From assembly GCA_029251405.1 (NCBI GenBank), contig JAQXDK010000027.1:1-34726 (forward strand): a DNA stretch of 34,726 nt. Reading direction: 5' to 3'. The notes beneath the pieces were generated by a model that did not search any database, had not been told where the DNA came from, and was given only the letters and a program-made list of their open reading frames with translations. Below are positions 9,244-16,427 of the stretch, piece by piece (the stretch's first letter is position 1; the number at the start of each line of letters is the position of its first letter). The stretch comes from Flavobacteriales bacterium (GTDB lineage: Bacteria; Bacteroidota; Bacteroidia; Flavobacteriales_D; Parvicellaceae). The position numbers and the translations under genes are program-made.

Positions 9244-11138
9244 TAAGAGTTTTTTAAAATTTTTTCATTGGTTTGACCGGCCAGTTTTCTAAATCTTTTT
9301 CGTGCTTCAGAAATGTACAAGCTTCCCGGATGTTCAAAAAGAAGAGTTTTAAAATACTTTTTAGCTTGATCTGTATCTTTAATATTTTCTTGATAAACAC
9401 AGCCAATTAAGAATAATGAATTATCTAACAGTATAGAAGTTGGATAATCATTTACTAAAATTTTCAAATTGGTTATGGCTTCCTGATACAGATGCTGCTT
9501 TAAACCAATTTTTGCCTTTCTAAAGATAATCTCATCATTTAGAGAATGATTTTTGAAATTATTTAAAATAGAATCGTACAATTCTAAAGCGGAAGGATAC
9601 TGTTGTTGTGCAGAAAGCATATCGGCTAAGGAAAATATTTTCATGGCGGTTTCTGAAGTATCCATATTGTAATTATCTGAAATTAAAACAGAAAGTTCTA
9701 AAGCGTCGTTGGCAATTAGTTTAGATGTGGATGCCTTTAGAACATCTAGCTGTGCTTGGCACCAATCATATTCTCCAGAAAAATAATAAACTTGGGCATT
9801 TTTAAACTTGGCAAGATGGCCTATAGCATCGCTTTTAAACTCTTTTTCTATTTGTTTATACATCAACGAAGCTTCCCAAATATTATCTTCTAAAACTAAG
9901 ATATCTGCTAATTTTAATTTGGCCTGTGCTTTTAGTTTTGCTTTTAATCCTGATAAATTCATTGCTTGATTTAGATGTTCTTTAGCAGATTTAATATCTT
10001 TTAAAAAATATGCCTCTATTTCAGATAAGTCGTTCAATAAATTATATTTTCTAACAATATTATTGTAAACATTTTTAGTAGCACTCAATTGACTTAGCGC
10101 TGTCAAATAATTAGATTTTAATTCTTCTAATTCGTTTATAAGTATTTCTGATCCAATTAGGAGTTTTGTTTTTAGCGTTAAAAGTCTCTTATTTTTTGCT
10201 TCTAATTTATTTTCTATTGATGAGGTATGTTCAATAACATAATTAAACGATTTTAAAGCAACCTCAAAGTTATTGGCTTTTAAAGCAATAGCTCCTAAAT
10301 CTAAAACCTTTGCACTATTTAAATTTAATTTCTTGTCGATAGATTTAATTTGTGTGAAGGCATTTTCATAATCATTATTAGTCATATAAAACCAAGCTAA
10401 TAGCTCAACAAAAACAATTTTTTTAGGGTATTGCTGAATATTCTTAATTATAGATTTTCTTAATATTTCCTTCTCTTTAATTTGAGACTCAAAATCAATG
10501 CTATTTACAAGACCATTTTTAACTGTATTTATGAAACGTTCATTAACCTGCAACATTTCAAAGAAGGTTGCTATCATTTTTACAATTTCACCTTGTCTAT
10601 TATAGAGTAGTGCTGTTTTAGAATGAAATGCCAACTGATTTCTGGTGGAAGTTGATTCATATTTTAAATAGGCTTCTAGAGCTCGATCGACCTCTCCAAT
10701 TTTTTCAAAAGCAATTGCTAAGTCAGAAACTATCTGATAAGTAGTATTGCTTTGAATTAGATTAATTGCTTTATCAAAAATCTGGTCTTTCTTTGTCCCT
10801 TTCTGATTGAGGTCATATAGACTCGCTAAATCTACTAAAAGAGAAAGTTGTTGTGGATATAATTTAATTTGATTTTTACAAAGTTTTTCCGCTTCTTTTA
10901 ATAGCTCTAGTTCTATTAAAGTAGCTTTATAACTTTTAAATATTTTTGGTAAATACTCCGATTCTTGAGCAATTTTATTGTAATATAAATTTGCTTTTTC
11001 ATAGTCACGATCTATAAAATATTTTTGAGCTAATTGTAAATCTACAGCTGTTACTTGACTAAAAGAAATACTGTTAATCAACAAAGATGTTATCAATAAA
11101 AAATTAGATTTCTTTTTTAGAACAAAGTGTTTCAGCAT
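9243..11138 (-). CDS. Exported tetratricopeptide-repeat protein
   Basis: A 631-aa protein with an N-terminal basic stretch and hydrophobic signal sequence (about residues 11-27, ending SISFSQ), then helical TPR units nearly throughout. Clear repeats include DLQLAQKYFIDRDYEKANLY, GEVDRALEAYLKYE, NNFEVALKSFNYVIEH, KIGLKQHLYQEAITNLKIL and the last DQAKKYFKTLLFEHPGSLY. This architecture is a periplasmic scaffold for protein-protein contacts; no catalytic domain is visible. The start at 11138 overlaps the upstream lipoprotein gene by 35 bp, and its end overlaps DUF4286 by 1 bp. A later start would cut into the signal peptide, so I keep this one. The partner is unknown; the neighbouring lipoprotein is a natural candidate. 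Confidence 0.82.
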   Translation of the reverse strand: MLKHFVLKKKSNFLLITSLLINSISFSQVTAVDLQLAQKYFIDRDYEKANLYYNKIAQESEYLPKIFKSYKATLIELELLKEAEKLCKNQIKLYPQQLSLLVDLASLYDLNQKGTKKDQIFDKAINLIQSNTTYQIVSDLAIAFEKIGEVDRALEAYLKYESTSTRNQLAFHSKTALLYNRQGEIVKMIATFFEMLQVNERFINTVKNGLVNSIDFESQIKEKEILRKSIIKNIQQYPKKIVFVELLAWFYMTNNDYENAFTQIKSIDKKLNLNSAKVLDLGAIALKANNFEVALKSFNYVIEHTSSIENKLEAKNKRLLTLKTKLLIGSEILINELEELKSNYLTALSQLSATKNVYNNIVRKYNLLNDLSEIEAYFLKDIKSAKEHLNQAMNLSGLKAKLKAQAKLKLADILVLEDNIWEASLMYKQIEKEFKSDAIGHLAKFKNAQVYYFSGEYDWCQAQLDVLKASTSKLIANDALELSVLISDNYNMDTSETAMKIFSLADMLSAQQQYPSALELYDSILNNFKNHSLNDEIIFRKAKIGLKQHLYQEAITNLKILVNDYPTSILLDNSLFLIGCVYQENIKDTDQAKKYFKTLLFEHPGSLYISEARKRFRKLAGQTNEKILKNS

Positions 11139-11631
11139 AAATTTTTATAGGTTCATATAAACTATCGTTAACGGAATTAATAAAGTCGTATAATTCCATT
11201 AATTCTAATACATTATCAGAAATTTTTTGGGTATTTTCCTCTTCTAAATCTAAATAGATATTTAAAGAATCTAATGGTATTAAATCATTATCAATATCTT
11301 TTTTTAAACTTTGAATTTGAAGGATTTGACTTTCTAGATTTTTCTTAGTCAAAGTAAATATATTTAAGAATTTAGGGCAGGTTTTTTTAAGGCCTTTATA
11401 AATATTCATTCTTACAGCAAACGAACTTTCCAAAGTATCTACGCAAGACCTTACCAATTCTATATTTTCTTTATATCCTCTGAATGCAATACCTACCTTA
11501 TCTGAATTTAAATTAGAAAAACTCTCATCTAAATTAGCCAGCTTAATTTGTATATTTTTTATTTTATTTTGATTGGTACTATTGCAACTAAACAAGACAG
11601 AAAAAATTGTTAGGTAAAAAAGGTTTTTCAT
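11104..11631 (-). CDS. Small predicted lipoprotein with coiled-coil character, function unknown
   Basis: A 175-aa protein with a lipoprotein signal peptide: MKNLFYLTIFSVLFSC, lipid-acceptor Cys at residue 16, followed by NSTNQ. The mature part is helical and rich in Lys, Leu, Asp and Ser with heptad-like stretches (NLESQILQIQSLKKDIDND and LEEENTQKISDNVLELMEL). I recognise no domain family. It lies 7 nt downstream of serS and overlaps the TPR gene by 35 bp, so the two cell-envelope proteins are made from one message and may act together at the outer membrane. This is inference from gene order only. Confidence 0.75.
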   Translation of the reverse strand: MKNLFYLTIFSVLFSCNSTNQNKIKNIQIKLANLDESFSNLNSDKVGIAFRGYKENIELVRSCVDTLESSFAVRMNIYKGLKKTCPKFLNIFTLTKKNLESQILQIQSLKKDIDNDLIPLDSLNIYLDLEEENTQKISDNVLELMELYDFINSVNDSLYEPIKIYAETLCSKKEI

Positions 11632-11638
11632 AAATTAT

Positions 11639-12910
11639 TTAAATTTTGTCAAATCCAGTATAAGATTGTAGCACCTTAGGGATACGTATCCCATCATTAT
11701 CTTGATTTAGTTCCAATAAGGATGCCATGATTCTTGGCAATGCCAATGCGCTACCGTTTAAGGTATGTGCTAAATTTATCTCTCTATTTTTATTTCTATA
11801 TCTTAATTTTAATCTATTAGACTGAAACGTTTCAAAATTTGAAATAGAACTTACCTCCAACCATTTATCTTGACCTACAGAGTAAGTCTCAAAATCATAA
11901 GTTAAAGCTGATGTAAATCCAAGATCGCCACCGCACAACTTTAATTTCCTGTAGGGTAATTCTAATTTTTGGATAAGTGTTTCTACGTATGAAACCATGT
12001 TTTCTAAAGTTTGATAACTTTCAGAAGGCCTGGTTATCTGAACAATTTCGACCTTGTCAAATTGGTGTAGCCTGTTGAGACCTCTAACCTCTTTACCATA
12101 AGACCCTGCTTCTCTTCTGAAACATGGTGTGTACCCAACGTGCTTAATTGGTAATCGATCTTCTTCAATTATTTCGTCTCTATAGATGTTTGTAATAGGA
12201 ACTTCAGCGGTTGGTATTAAATATAAATCATCATTAGTAGCATGATACATCTGCCCTTCTTTATCAGGTAATTGACCGGTTCCATACCCAGATTTTTCGT
12301 TTACTAAGTGTGGAACTAGAAGCTCTTGAAAACCTTGTTTATTGGCTTCATTTAAAAAGAATTGTATTAACGCCCTTTGTAAAATAGCACCTTTACCTAT
12401 ATAAACAGGGAACCCCGCTCCAGTAATTTTTACACCTAATTCAAAATCAATTAAATTATACTTGTTACATAAATCCCAGTGAGGTAATAAACTTTGATTT
12501 TTATGCTCATCTATGTTTGTGGAATAAACGATTTCATTATCAGATTCAGATTTTCCAGAAGGTACAGATTCGTGGGGTAAATTCGGTATTTGGTATAGCA
12601 GTTCTTTAATAGAATTTTCAGAATCAATAAACGAAGATTTTAAATCTTTAATTTTTTCTTTGAGTTCAGAAGTTTCACTTTTTAAAATGTTAGCCTTTTC
12701 AATGTCTCCATTTTTATAAAGAAGCCCTATTTTAGACGATAATGTATTCATCCTTGAGGACAACTCGTCTAATATTGTTTGAGTTTCTCTTTTTTTTAAG
12801 TCAAGGTTATATACTTCGTTTATCTGACTAGAAACATCTTGTTTTCTGATCTCAAAAATCTTTTGAATAATTAAATCCTTATCAGCTCTAATTTTTTGAA
12901 TTGGTAACAT
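11639..12910 (-). CDS. serS: Seryl-tRNA synthetase
   Basis: A 423-aa class II synthetase that charges tRNA-Ser. The N-terminal 110 residues form the long antiparallel coiled coil that grips the tRNA (KKRETQTILDELSSRMNTL onward). The catalytic core shows PTAEVPITN, motif 2 in FRREAGSYGKEVRGLNRLHQ, and motif 3 near the end in TLNGSALALPR. Length matches the family. It leads an operon of five - strand genes with spacing of 7, -35, -1 and +2 nt. It lies downstream of the rplU-rpmA terminator, so it needs its own promoter; I do not see a clean TAnnTTTG box in 12911-12965. Confidence 0.97.
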   Translation of the reverse strand: MLPIQKIRADKDLIIQKIFEIRKQDVSSQINEVYNLDLKKRETQTILDELSSRMNTLSSKIGLLYKNGDIEKANILKSETSELKEKIKDLKSSFIDSENSIKELLYQIPNLPHESVPSGKSESDNEIVYSTNIDEHKNQSLLPHWDLCNKYNLIDFELGVKITGAGFPVYIGKGAILQRALIQFFLNEANKQGFQELLVPHLVNEKSGYGTGQLPDKEGQMYHATNDDLYLIPTAEVPITNIYRDEIIEEDRLPIKHVGYTPCFRREAGSYGKEVRGLNRLHQFDKVEIVQITRPSESYQTLENMVSYVETLIQKLELPYRKLKLCGGDLGFTSALTYDFETYSVGQDKWLEVSSISNFETFQSNRLKLRYRNKNREINLAHTLNGSALALPRIMASLLELNQDNDGIRIPKVLQSYTGFDKI

Positions 12911-12965
12911 TACAGTTTGATATTTAATGTAAAAATATTAAAATAGATATTATTATAATAATAGG

Positions 12966-12994
12966 TATAAAAAAAGCGCTTTAAAAGCGCTTTA
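12966..12994 (-). terminator. Intrinsic terminator after rpmA
   Basis: Arms AAAGCGCT (12973-12980) and AGCGCTTT (12986-12993) form an 8-bp stem with a 5-nt loop. Read on the - strand it is followed by a T-rich run (complement of the A-run at 12969-12975). It lies 26 nt after the rpmA stop and separates the ribosomal-protein transcript from serS. Confidence 0.85.
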
Positions 12995-13019
12995 AATAAT
13001 TTTTTGAAATAAAAATATT

Positions 13020-13280
13020 CTAATTCTCTAAAGGAGTAACAGATACGAAAGATCTGTTGTTAGCTTTTTTTCTAAATTCAACAACACCATTAGTGAGAGC
13101 AAATAATGTATGGTCTTTTCCCATACCTACATTCACACCTGGATTATGTTTTGTACCTCGTTGTCTAACGATAATGTTTCCAGCTATTGCTAACTGTCCA
13201 CCAAATATTTTTACACCTAATCGTTTTGACTCTGATTCTCTTCCGTTATTGGAGCTACCGGCTCCTTTTTTATGTGCCAT
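13020..13280 (-). CDS. rpmA: 50S ribosomal protein L27
   Basis: An 86-aa L27 with the standard N-terminus [24 protein letters not shown] and the core [22 protein letters not shown]27 reaches into the peptidyl-transferase centre of the large subunit. The N-terminus begins directly with AHKKG, so there is no Firmicutes-type cleaved leader. It follows rplU by 17 nt and ends at an intrinsic terminator, giving the usual two-gene rplU-rpmA operon. Confidence 0.98.
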   Translation of the reverse strand: MAHKKGAGSSNNGRESESKRLGVKIFGGQLAIAGNIIVRQRGTKHNPGVNVGMGKDHTLFALTNGVVEFRKKANNRSFVSVTPLEN

Positions 13281-13297
13281 GGTTTAAGTTTTAAAAA

Positions 13298-13750
13298 TTA
13301 ACTTTCTTTTTTTGCTTTTACAGCTTTTTTTGGAGCTGCTTTAGTTGGCGCCTTTTTTACTGCTACTTTTTTTGGAGCTGATTTGGTCGCTTCTACTTTA
13401 GTTTCTTCTTTTTTTGGAGCTGCTTTTTTTGCAGCAACTTTCTTACCTATTTCCTGAACAGTTATCTCAGTAAGTCTTTGTCTATGGCCGTTTTTTACAG
13501 CATATCCTTTTCTACGCTTCTTTTTGAAAACAAGAACCTTATCTCCTAAAAGATGTTGTTCAATTTTTGCAGTAACTTGAACTCCACTAACAGATGGTGA
13601 GCCTACAGTAACTTTTCCTTTATCATCTAATAAAAGTACGTTGTCAAAAGTTACTTTTGAACCTGGTTTAGCATCTAATTGATGAACAAAATATTTTTGA
13701 TCTTTTTCAACTTTAAATTGCTGCCCTGCTATATCTACAATCGCATACAT
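13298..13750 (-). CDS. rplU: 50S ribosomal protein L21 with a long Lys/Ala-rich tail
   Basis: Residues 1-103 are normal L21: MYAIVDIAGQQFKVEKDQK at the start and VFKKKRRKGYAVKNGHRQ, the 23S rRNA-binding segment, near 75-91. Residues 104-150 are a low-complexity tail with about 17 lysines plus Ala and Pro in KK-AAP-type repeats. Typical L21 has about 103 residues, so the tail adds nearly half again; similar tails occur in other flavobacterial L21 proteins. It is likely disordered and positively charged and may bind rRNA. First gene of the rplU-rpmA operon, preceded by a well-matched promoter at 13789-13821. Confidence 0.97.
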   Translation of the reverse strand: MYAIVDIAGQQFKVEKDQKYFVHQLDAKPGSKVTFDNVLLLDDKGKVTVGSPSVSGVQVTAKIEQHLLGDKVLVFKKKRRKGYAVKNGHRQRLTEITVQEIGKKVAAKKAAPKKEETKVEATKSAPKKVAVKKAPTKAAPKKAVKAKKES

Positions 13751-13788
13751 TTCTTAAAAATTTTAATAGTTAACTTATTTAAGGGTGG

Positions 13789-13821
13789 CAAATGTAACTA
13801 CTTTTATTCACTTCTCACAAT
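13789..13821 (-). promoter_or_regulatory. rplU promoter, Bacteroidetes type
   Basis: On the - strand, TTG (complement of 13818-13820) is followed after a spacer of about 21 nt by TACATTTG (complement of 13789-13796), a full match to TAnnTTTG. This leaves a leader of about 30-35 nt before the rplU ATG. It is one of the cleanest promoters in the window. Confidence 0.7.
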
Positions 13822-13929
13822 TTGACCTTAATAAATACTATAGAAGTAACATTCAAATAGATTTAAGTTTGGTAAATTAACCTTAAAAATTAGTTCTAGT
13901 ACAAAAATAGTATTTAAATTTTCCTTTGG

Positions 13930-15177
13930 ATGGATAAAGAATTACCTCAAAAGTATTATGAAAAATTAGAATTAAATGAGTTTAAACTTAATTCTCTTTT
14001 AGAAATTACAAAAGCCATTAACAACAACTTATCGATCGATAGTATTTTAAAAATATTTGAATACATCTTAAGAGAACAATTGGGGATTAGTAAACTAATT
14101 TTATATGCAAATGACAGCAACCAATGGAATTGTATTTTACATTTCGGATCTAGAGGGCTAAACAAAAAAATTAATGTTCAAAAAGAACTTACCCATATTA
14201 AAGACATCACCGTTATTGAATCATCATCGATTGAAACTCTCAATTCATTTGATATTGTAATTCCCATATTTCATAAAAAAACTGCACTAGCCTATTTATT
14301 AATTGGTGATTTAGATGAGGAACTTATTGCCATAAGCCCTGGTATAAAACACATGCCATTTATTCAAACTTTAGCCAGTATAATTGTAGTTGCCATAGAA
14401 AATAAGCGATTTTCTCTTGAGCTTATTGAACAAGAACTTGATAAAAAAGAAATGGAAATGGCTGCTGAGATGCAAAAATTACTTTTTCCAACAAACCTTC
14501 CAAATGATGAAAATATTGATGTTGCTGCAAGATATGAATCGAAACATTTAGTTGGTGGGGATTATTACGACTTTTTATCCTTGAATGACAATGAATATTT
14601 TTTTTGTATCGCAGATGTTTCTGGGAAAGGAACCTCAGCAGCTCTTCTAATGAGCAACTTTCAAGCAAAATTAAGAGCTAATATAAAATACAACTATAAA
14701 AACATTAGCTTAAAAGAACTAGTTGAAAACTTAAATGAAGATGTAAATAATGCTGCCAAAGGAGAAAAGTTTATTACTTTTTTTGCAGGACATTATGATA
14801 AAGAGAACAAAACCCTTCAATATGTAAATGCGGGACACAACTACCCAATTTTAATAAACTCTAAAGAAAAAATATTTCTTAATAAAGGTTGCATTGGTTT
14901 GGGTATGCTCGAAGAAATTCCAAAGATCGAAATAAGTAAGATTCAATTAAAAGAAGATGCCATTCTAGTGTGTTATACTGATGGGCTAGTGGAATTAGAA
15001 AATTCTAGTGGAGTCGCATTTGAAACTGACAATCTTATTAAAGTGGTTGAGAGAAATTTTGAAAAAACCATGAATGAACTGGACCAAAAAATATTTGCAA
15101 GACTCGAAGAATTTAAGGGAAGCCAAGATCTTATGGATGATACAGCTGTACTTAGTTGTAAGTTCATAGTTAAGTGA
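13930..15177 (+). CDS. PP2C/SpoIIE-type phosphatase with N-terminal GAF-like domain (RsbU-like)
   Basis: A 415-aa cytoplasmic protein. About residues 20-160 form a GAF-like sensor (LLEITKAINNNLSIDSIL to LASIIVVAIENKRF), followed by a signalling helix with the EMEMAAEMQKLLFP motif that precedes RsbU-type phosphatase domains. The SpoIIE/PP2C domain has metal-binding residues in GGDYYDF (G209-G210-D211), ADVSGKGTSAALLM (D229), NAGHNYP, YTDGLVE and DDTAVL (D403-D404). Such proteins dephosphorylate anti-anti-sigma factors or other STAS partners; none is encoded nearby, so the pathway is unknown. A TAAGTTTG box at 13864-13871 could be its -7 element. It converges on sufS with an 8-bp overlap. Confidence 0.88.
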   Translation: MDKELPQKYYEKLELNEFKLNSLLEITKAINNNLSIDSILKIFEYILREQLGISKLILYANDSNQWNCILHFGSRGLNKKINVQKELTHIKDITVIESSSIETLNSFDIVIPIFHKKTALAYLLIGDLDEELIAISPGIKHMPFIQTLASIIVVAIENKRFSLELIEQELDKKEMEMAAEMQKLLFPTNLPNDENIDVAARYESKHLVGGDYYDFLSLNDNEYFFCIADVSGKGTSAALLMSNFQAKLRANIKYNYKNISLKELVENLNEDVNNAAKGEKFITFFAGHYDKENKTLQYVNAGHNYPILINSKEKIFLNKGCIGLGMLEEIPKIEISKIQLKEDAILVCYTDGLVELENSSGVAFETDNLIKVVERNFEKTMNELDQKIFARLEEFKGSQDLMDDTAVLSCKFIVK

Positions 15178-16375
15178 GCATTTGGATTGCCTTCATTAGA
15201 TATTCTATAAAAATATCTATTTCTTTTTTAGTATTGTAAAATGCAAAACTTACTCTAGCAGTACCTGGAATATTATAAAAATTCATTAAAGGTTGCGTAC
15301 AATGGTGTCCTGTTCTAATGGCAATACCAGACTGGTCAAGTAATGTACCAACATCAAAAGGATGTATACCGTCCACATTAAAAGAAATAACACTAGCTTT
15401 GTTATCTGCAGTTCCAAAGATTTTTATACTTTTCAATTCAGCAATTTTTTCTGTTGCATAATGAAGAAGTTCGTCTTCTATGCTAGATATTTTATCGATT
15501 CCTATCGATTCAACGTAACTAATTGCGGCACTTAAACCTATTACTCCAGCAATATTTGGAGTGCCTGCTTCAAATTTATAAGGTGGTTTATTGTAAGTTG
15601 TTTTTTCAAAAGACACTTCTTTTATCATGTCACCTCCACCTTGATAAGGCTTCATTTCTTGATATCTTTCGTTCTTAACATAAAGTACCCCTACACCAGT
15701 AGGAGCAAAAATTTTATGTCCGCTAAACACGAGAAAGTCGCAATCTAATTTAGATACATGGATACCAAAATGTGGGACTGATTGGGCGGCATCGACTAAA
15801 ATTTTACAATTATTTTCCTTAGCTAATTGAATAATTTCCTTAATAGGATTTATAGTTCCTAAAGTATTAGAAACATGTGAGATGGAAATTAGTTTGGTTT
15901 TTGGTGTTATTAGGGTTTCAAATTCTTCCAAAATTAATTCTCCTTTTTCATTAATTGGAGCAACAACTAATACAGCACCTATTTTTTCACATAATATTTG
16001 CCAAGGAACAATATTACTGTGATGTTCCATGGTGGAGATTATGATCTCATCCCCTTTACTTAACTGATTTTCTGCCCAAGATGAGGCTACTATATTGATA
16101 CCATCTGTAGTTCCTTTAGTGAAAATAATTTCTTCTAAATGGTTGGCGCCAATAAACTGTTGAACTTTAGCTCTTGCTGCTTCATATTGACTGGTCGCCT
16201 TTTGACTTAACTCGTGAACGCCTCTGTGAACATTGGAGTTGTAGGTCTCGTAATATTTATTTATTTGATCAATTACAACTTTAGGTTTTTGAGAAGTAGC
16301 TGCGTTATCAAAATAAATTAATGGACGACCATTAACTTTAGTATTTAGAATCGGAAAATCTTTTTGGAAATCCAT
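15170..16375 (-). CDS. sufS: Cysteine desulfurase, SufS type
   Basis: A 401-aa PLP-dependent group II cysteine desulfurase that takes sulfur from L-cysteine for Fe-S cluster assembly. Signatures: YFDNAATSQKP at 21-31, RGVHELSQKAT, EHHSNIVPW, DAAQSVPH, PLP lysine K221 in FSGHKIFAPTG, and the active-site Cys C359 in RTGHHCTQPLM, the short SufS-type loop. No other suf genes are adjacent; the upstream neighbour is an exported protein of unknown function. A full TATATTTG -7 box lies 16 nt before the start. The 3' end overlaps the phosphatase gene by 8 bp. Confidence 0.95.
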   Translation of the reverse strand: MDFQKDFPILNTKVNGRPLIYFDNAATSQKPKVVIDQINKYYETYNSNVHRGVHELSQKATSQYEAARAKVQQFIGANHLEEIIFTKGTTDGINIVASSWAENQLSKGDEIIISTMEHHSNIVPWQILCEKIGAVLVVAPINEKGELILEEFETLITPKTKLISISHVSNTLGTINPIKEIIQLAKENNCKILVDAAQSVPHFGIHVSKLDCDFLVFSGHKIFAPTGVGVLYVKNERYQEMKPYQGGGDMIKEVSFEKTTYNKPPYKFEAGTPNIAGVIGLSAAISYVESIGIDKISSIEDELLHYATEKIAELKSIKIFGTADNKASVISFNVDGIHPFDVGTLLDQSGIAIRTGHHCTQPLMNFYNIPGTARVSFAFYNTKKEIDIFIEYLMKAIQMLT

Positions 16376-16390
16376 AAAGTTTAATTAATT

Positions 16391-16398
16391 CAAATATA
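16391..16398 (-). promoter_or_regulatory. -7 box of sufS
   Basis: The complement reads TATATTTG, an exact match to TAnnTTTG, 16 nt before the ATG. No TTG is visible at 17-23 nt upstream, so the -33 element is weak or absent. Confidence 0.5.
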
Positions 16399-16427
16399 AG
16401 CCAGTAAATGGAATGAAATGATTTTGA

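Noticed and set aside
13057-13287. Open frame on the + strand opposite rpmA
   Set aside because: It is fully antisense to a certain ribosomal protein gene and its translation has no recognisable features.
14423-14668. Open frame on the - strand inside the phosphatase gene
   Set aside because: The opposite frame encodes conserved SpoIIE/PP2C motifs, so this frame is a shadow.
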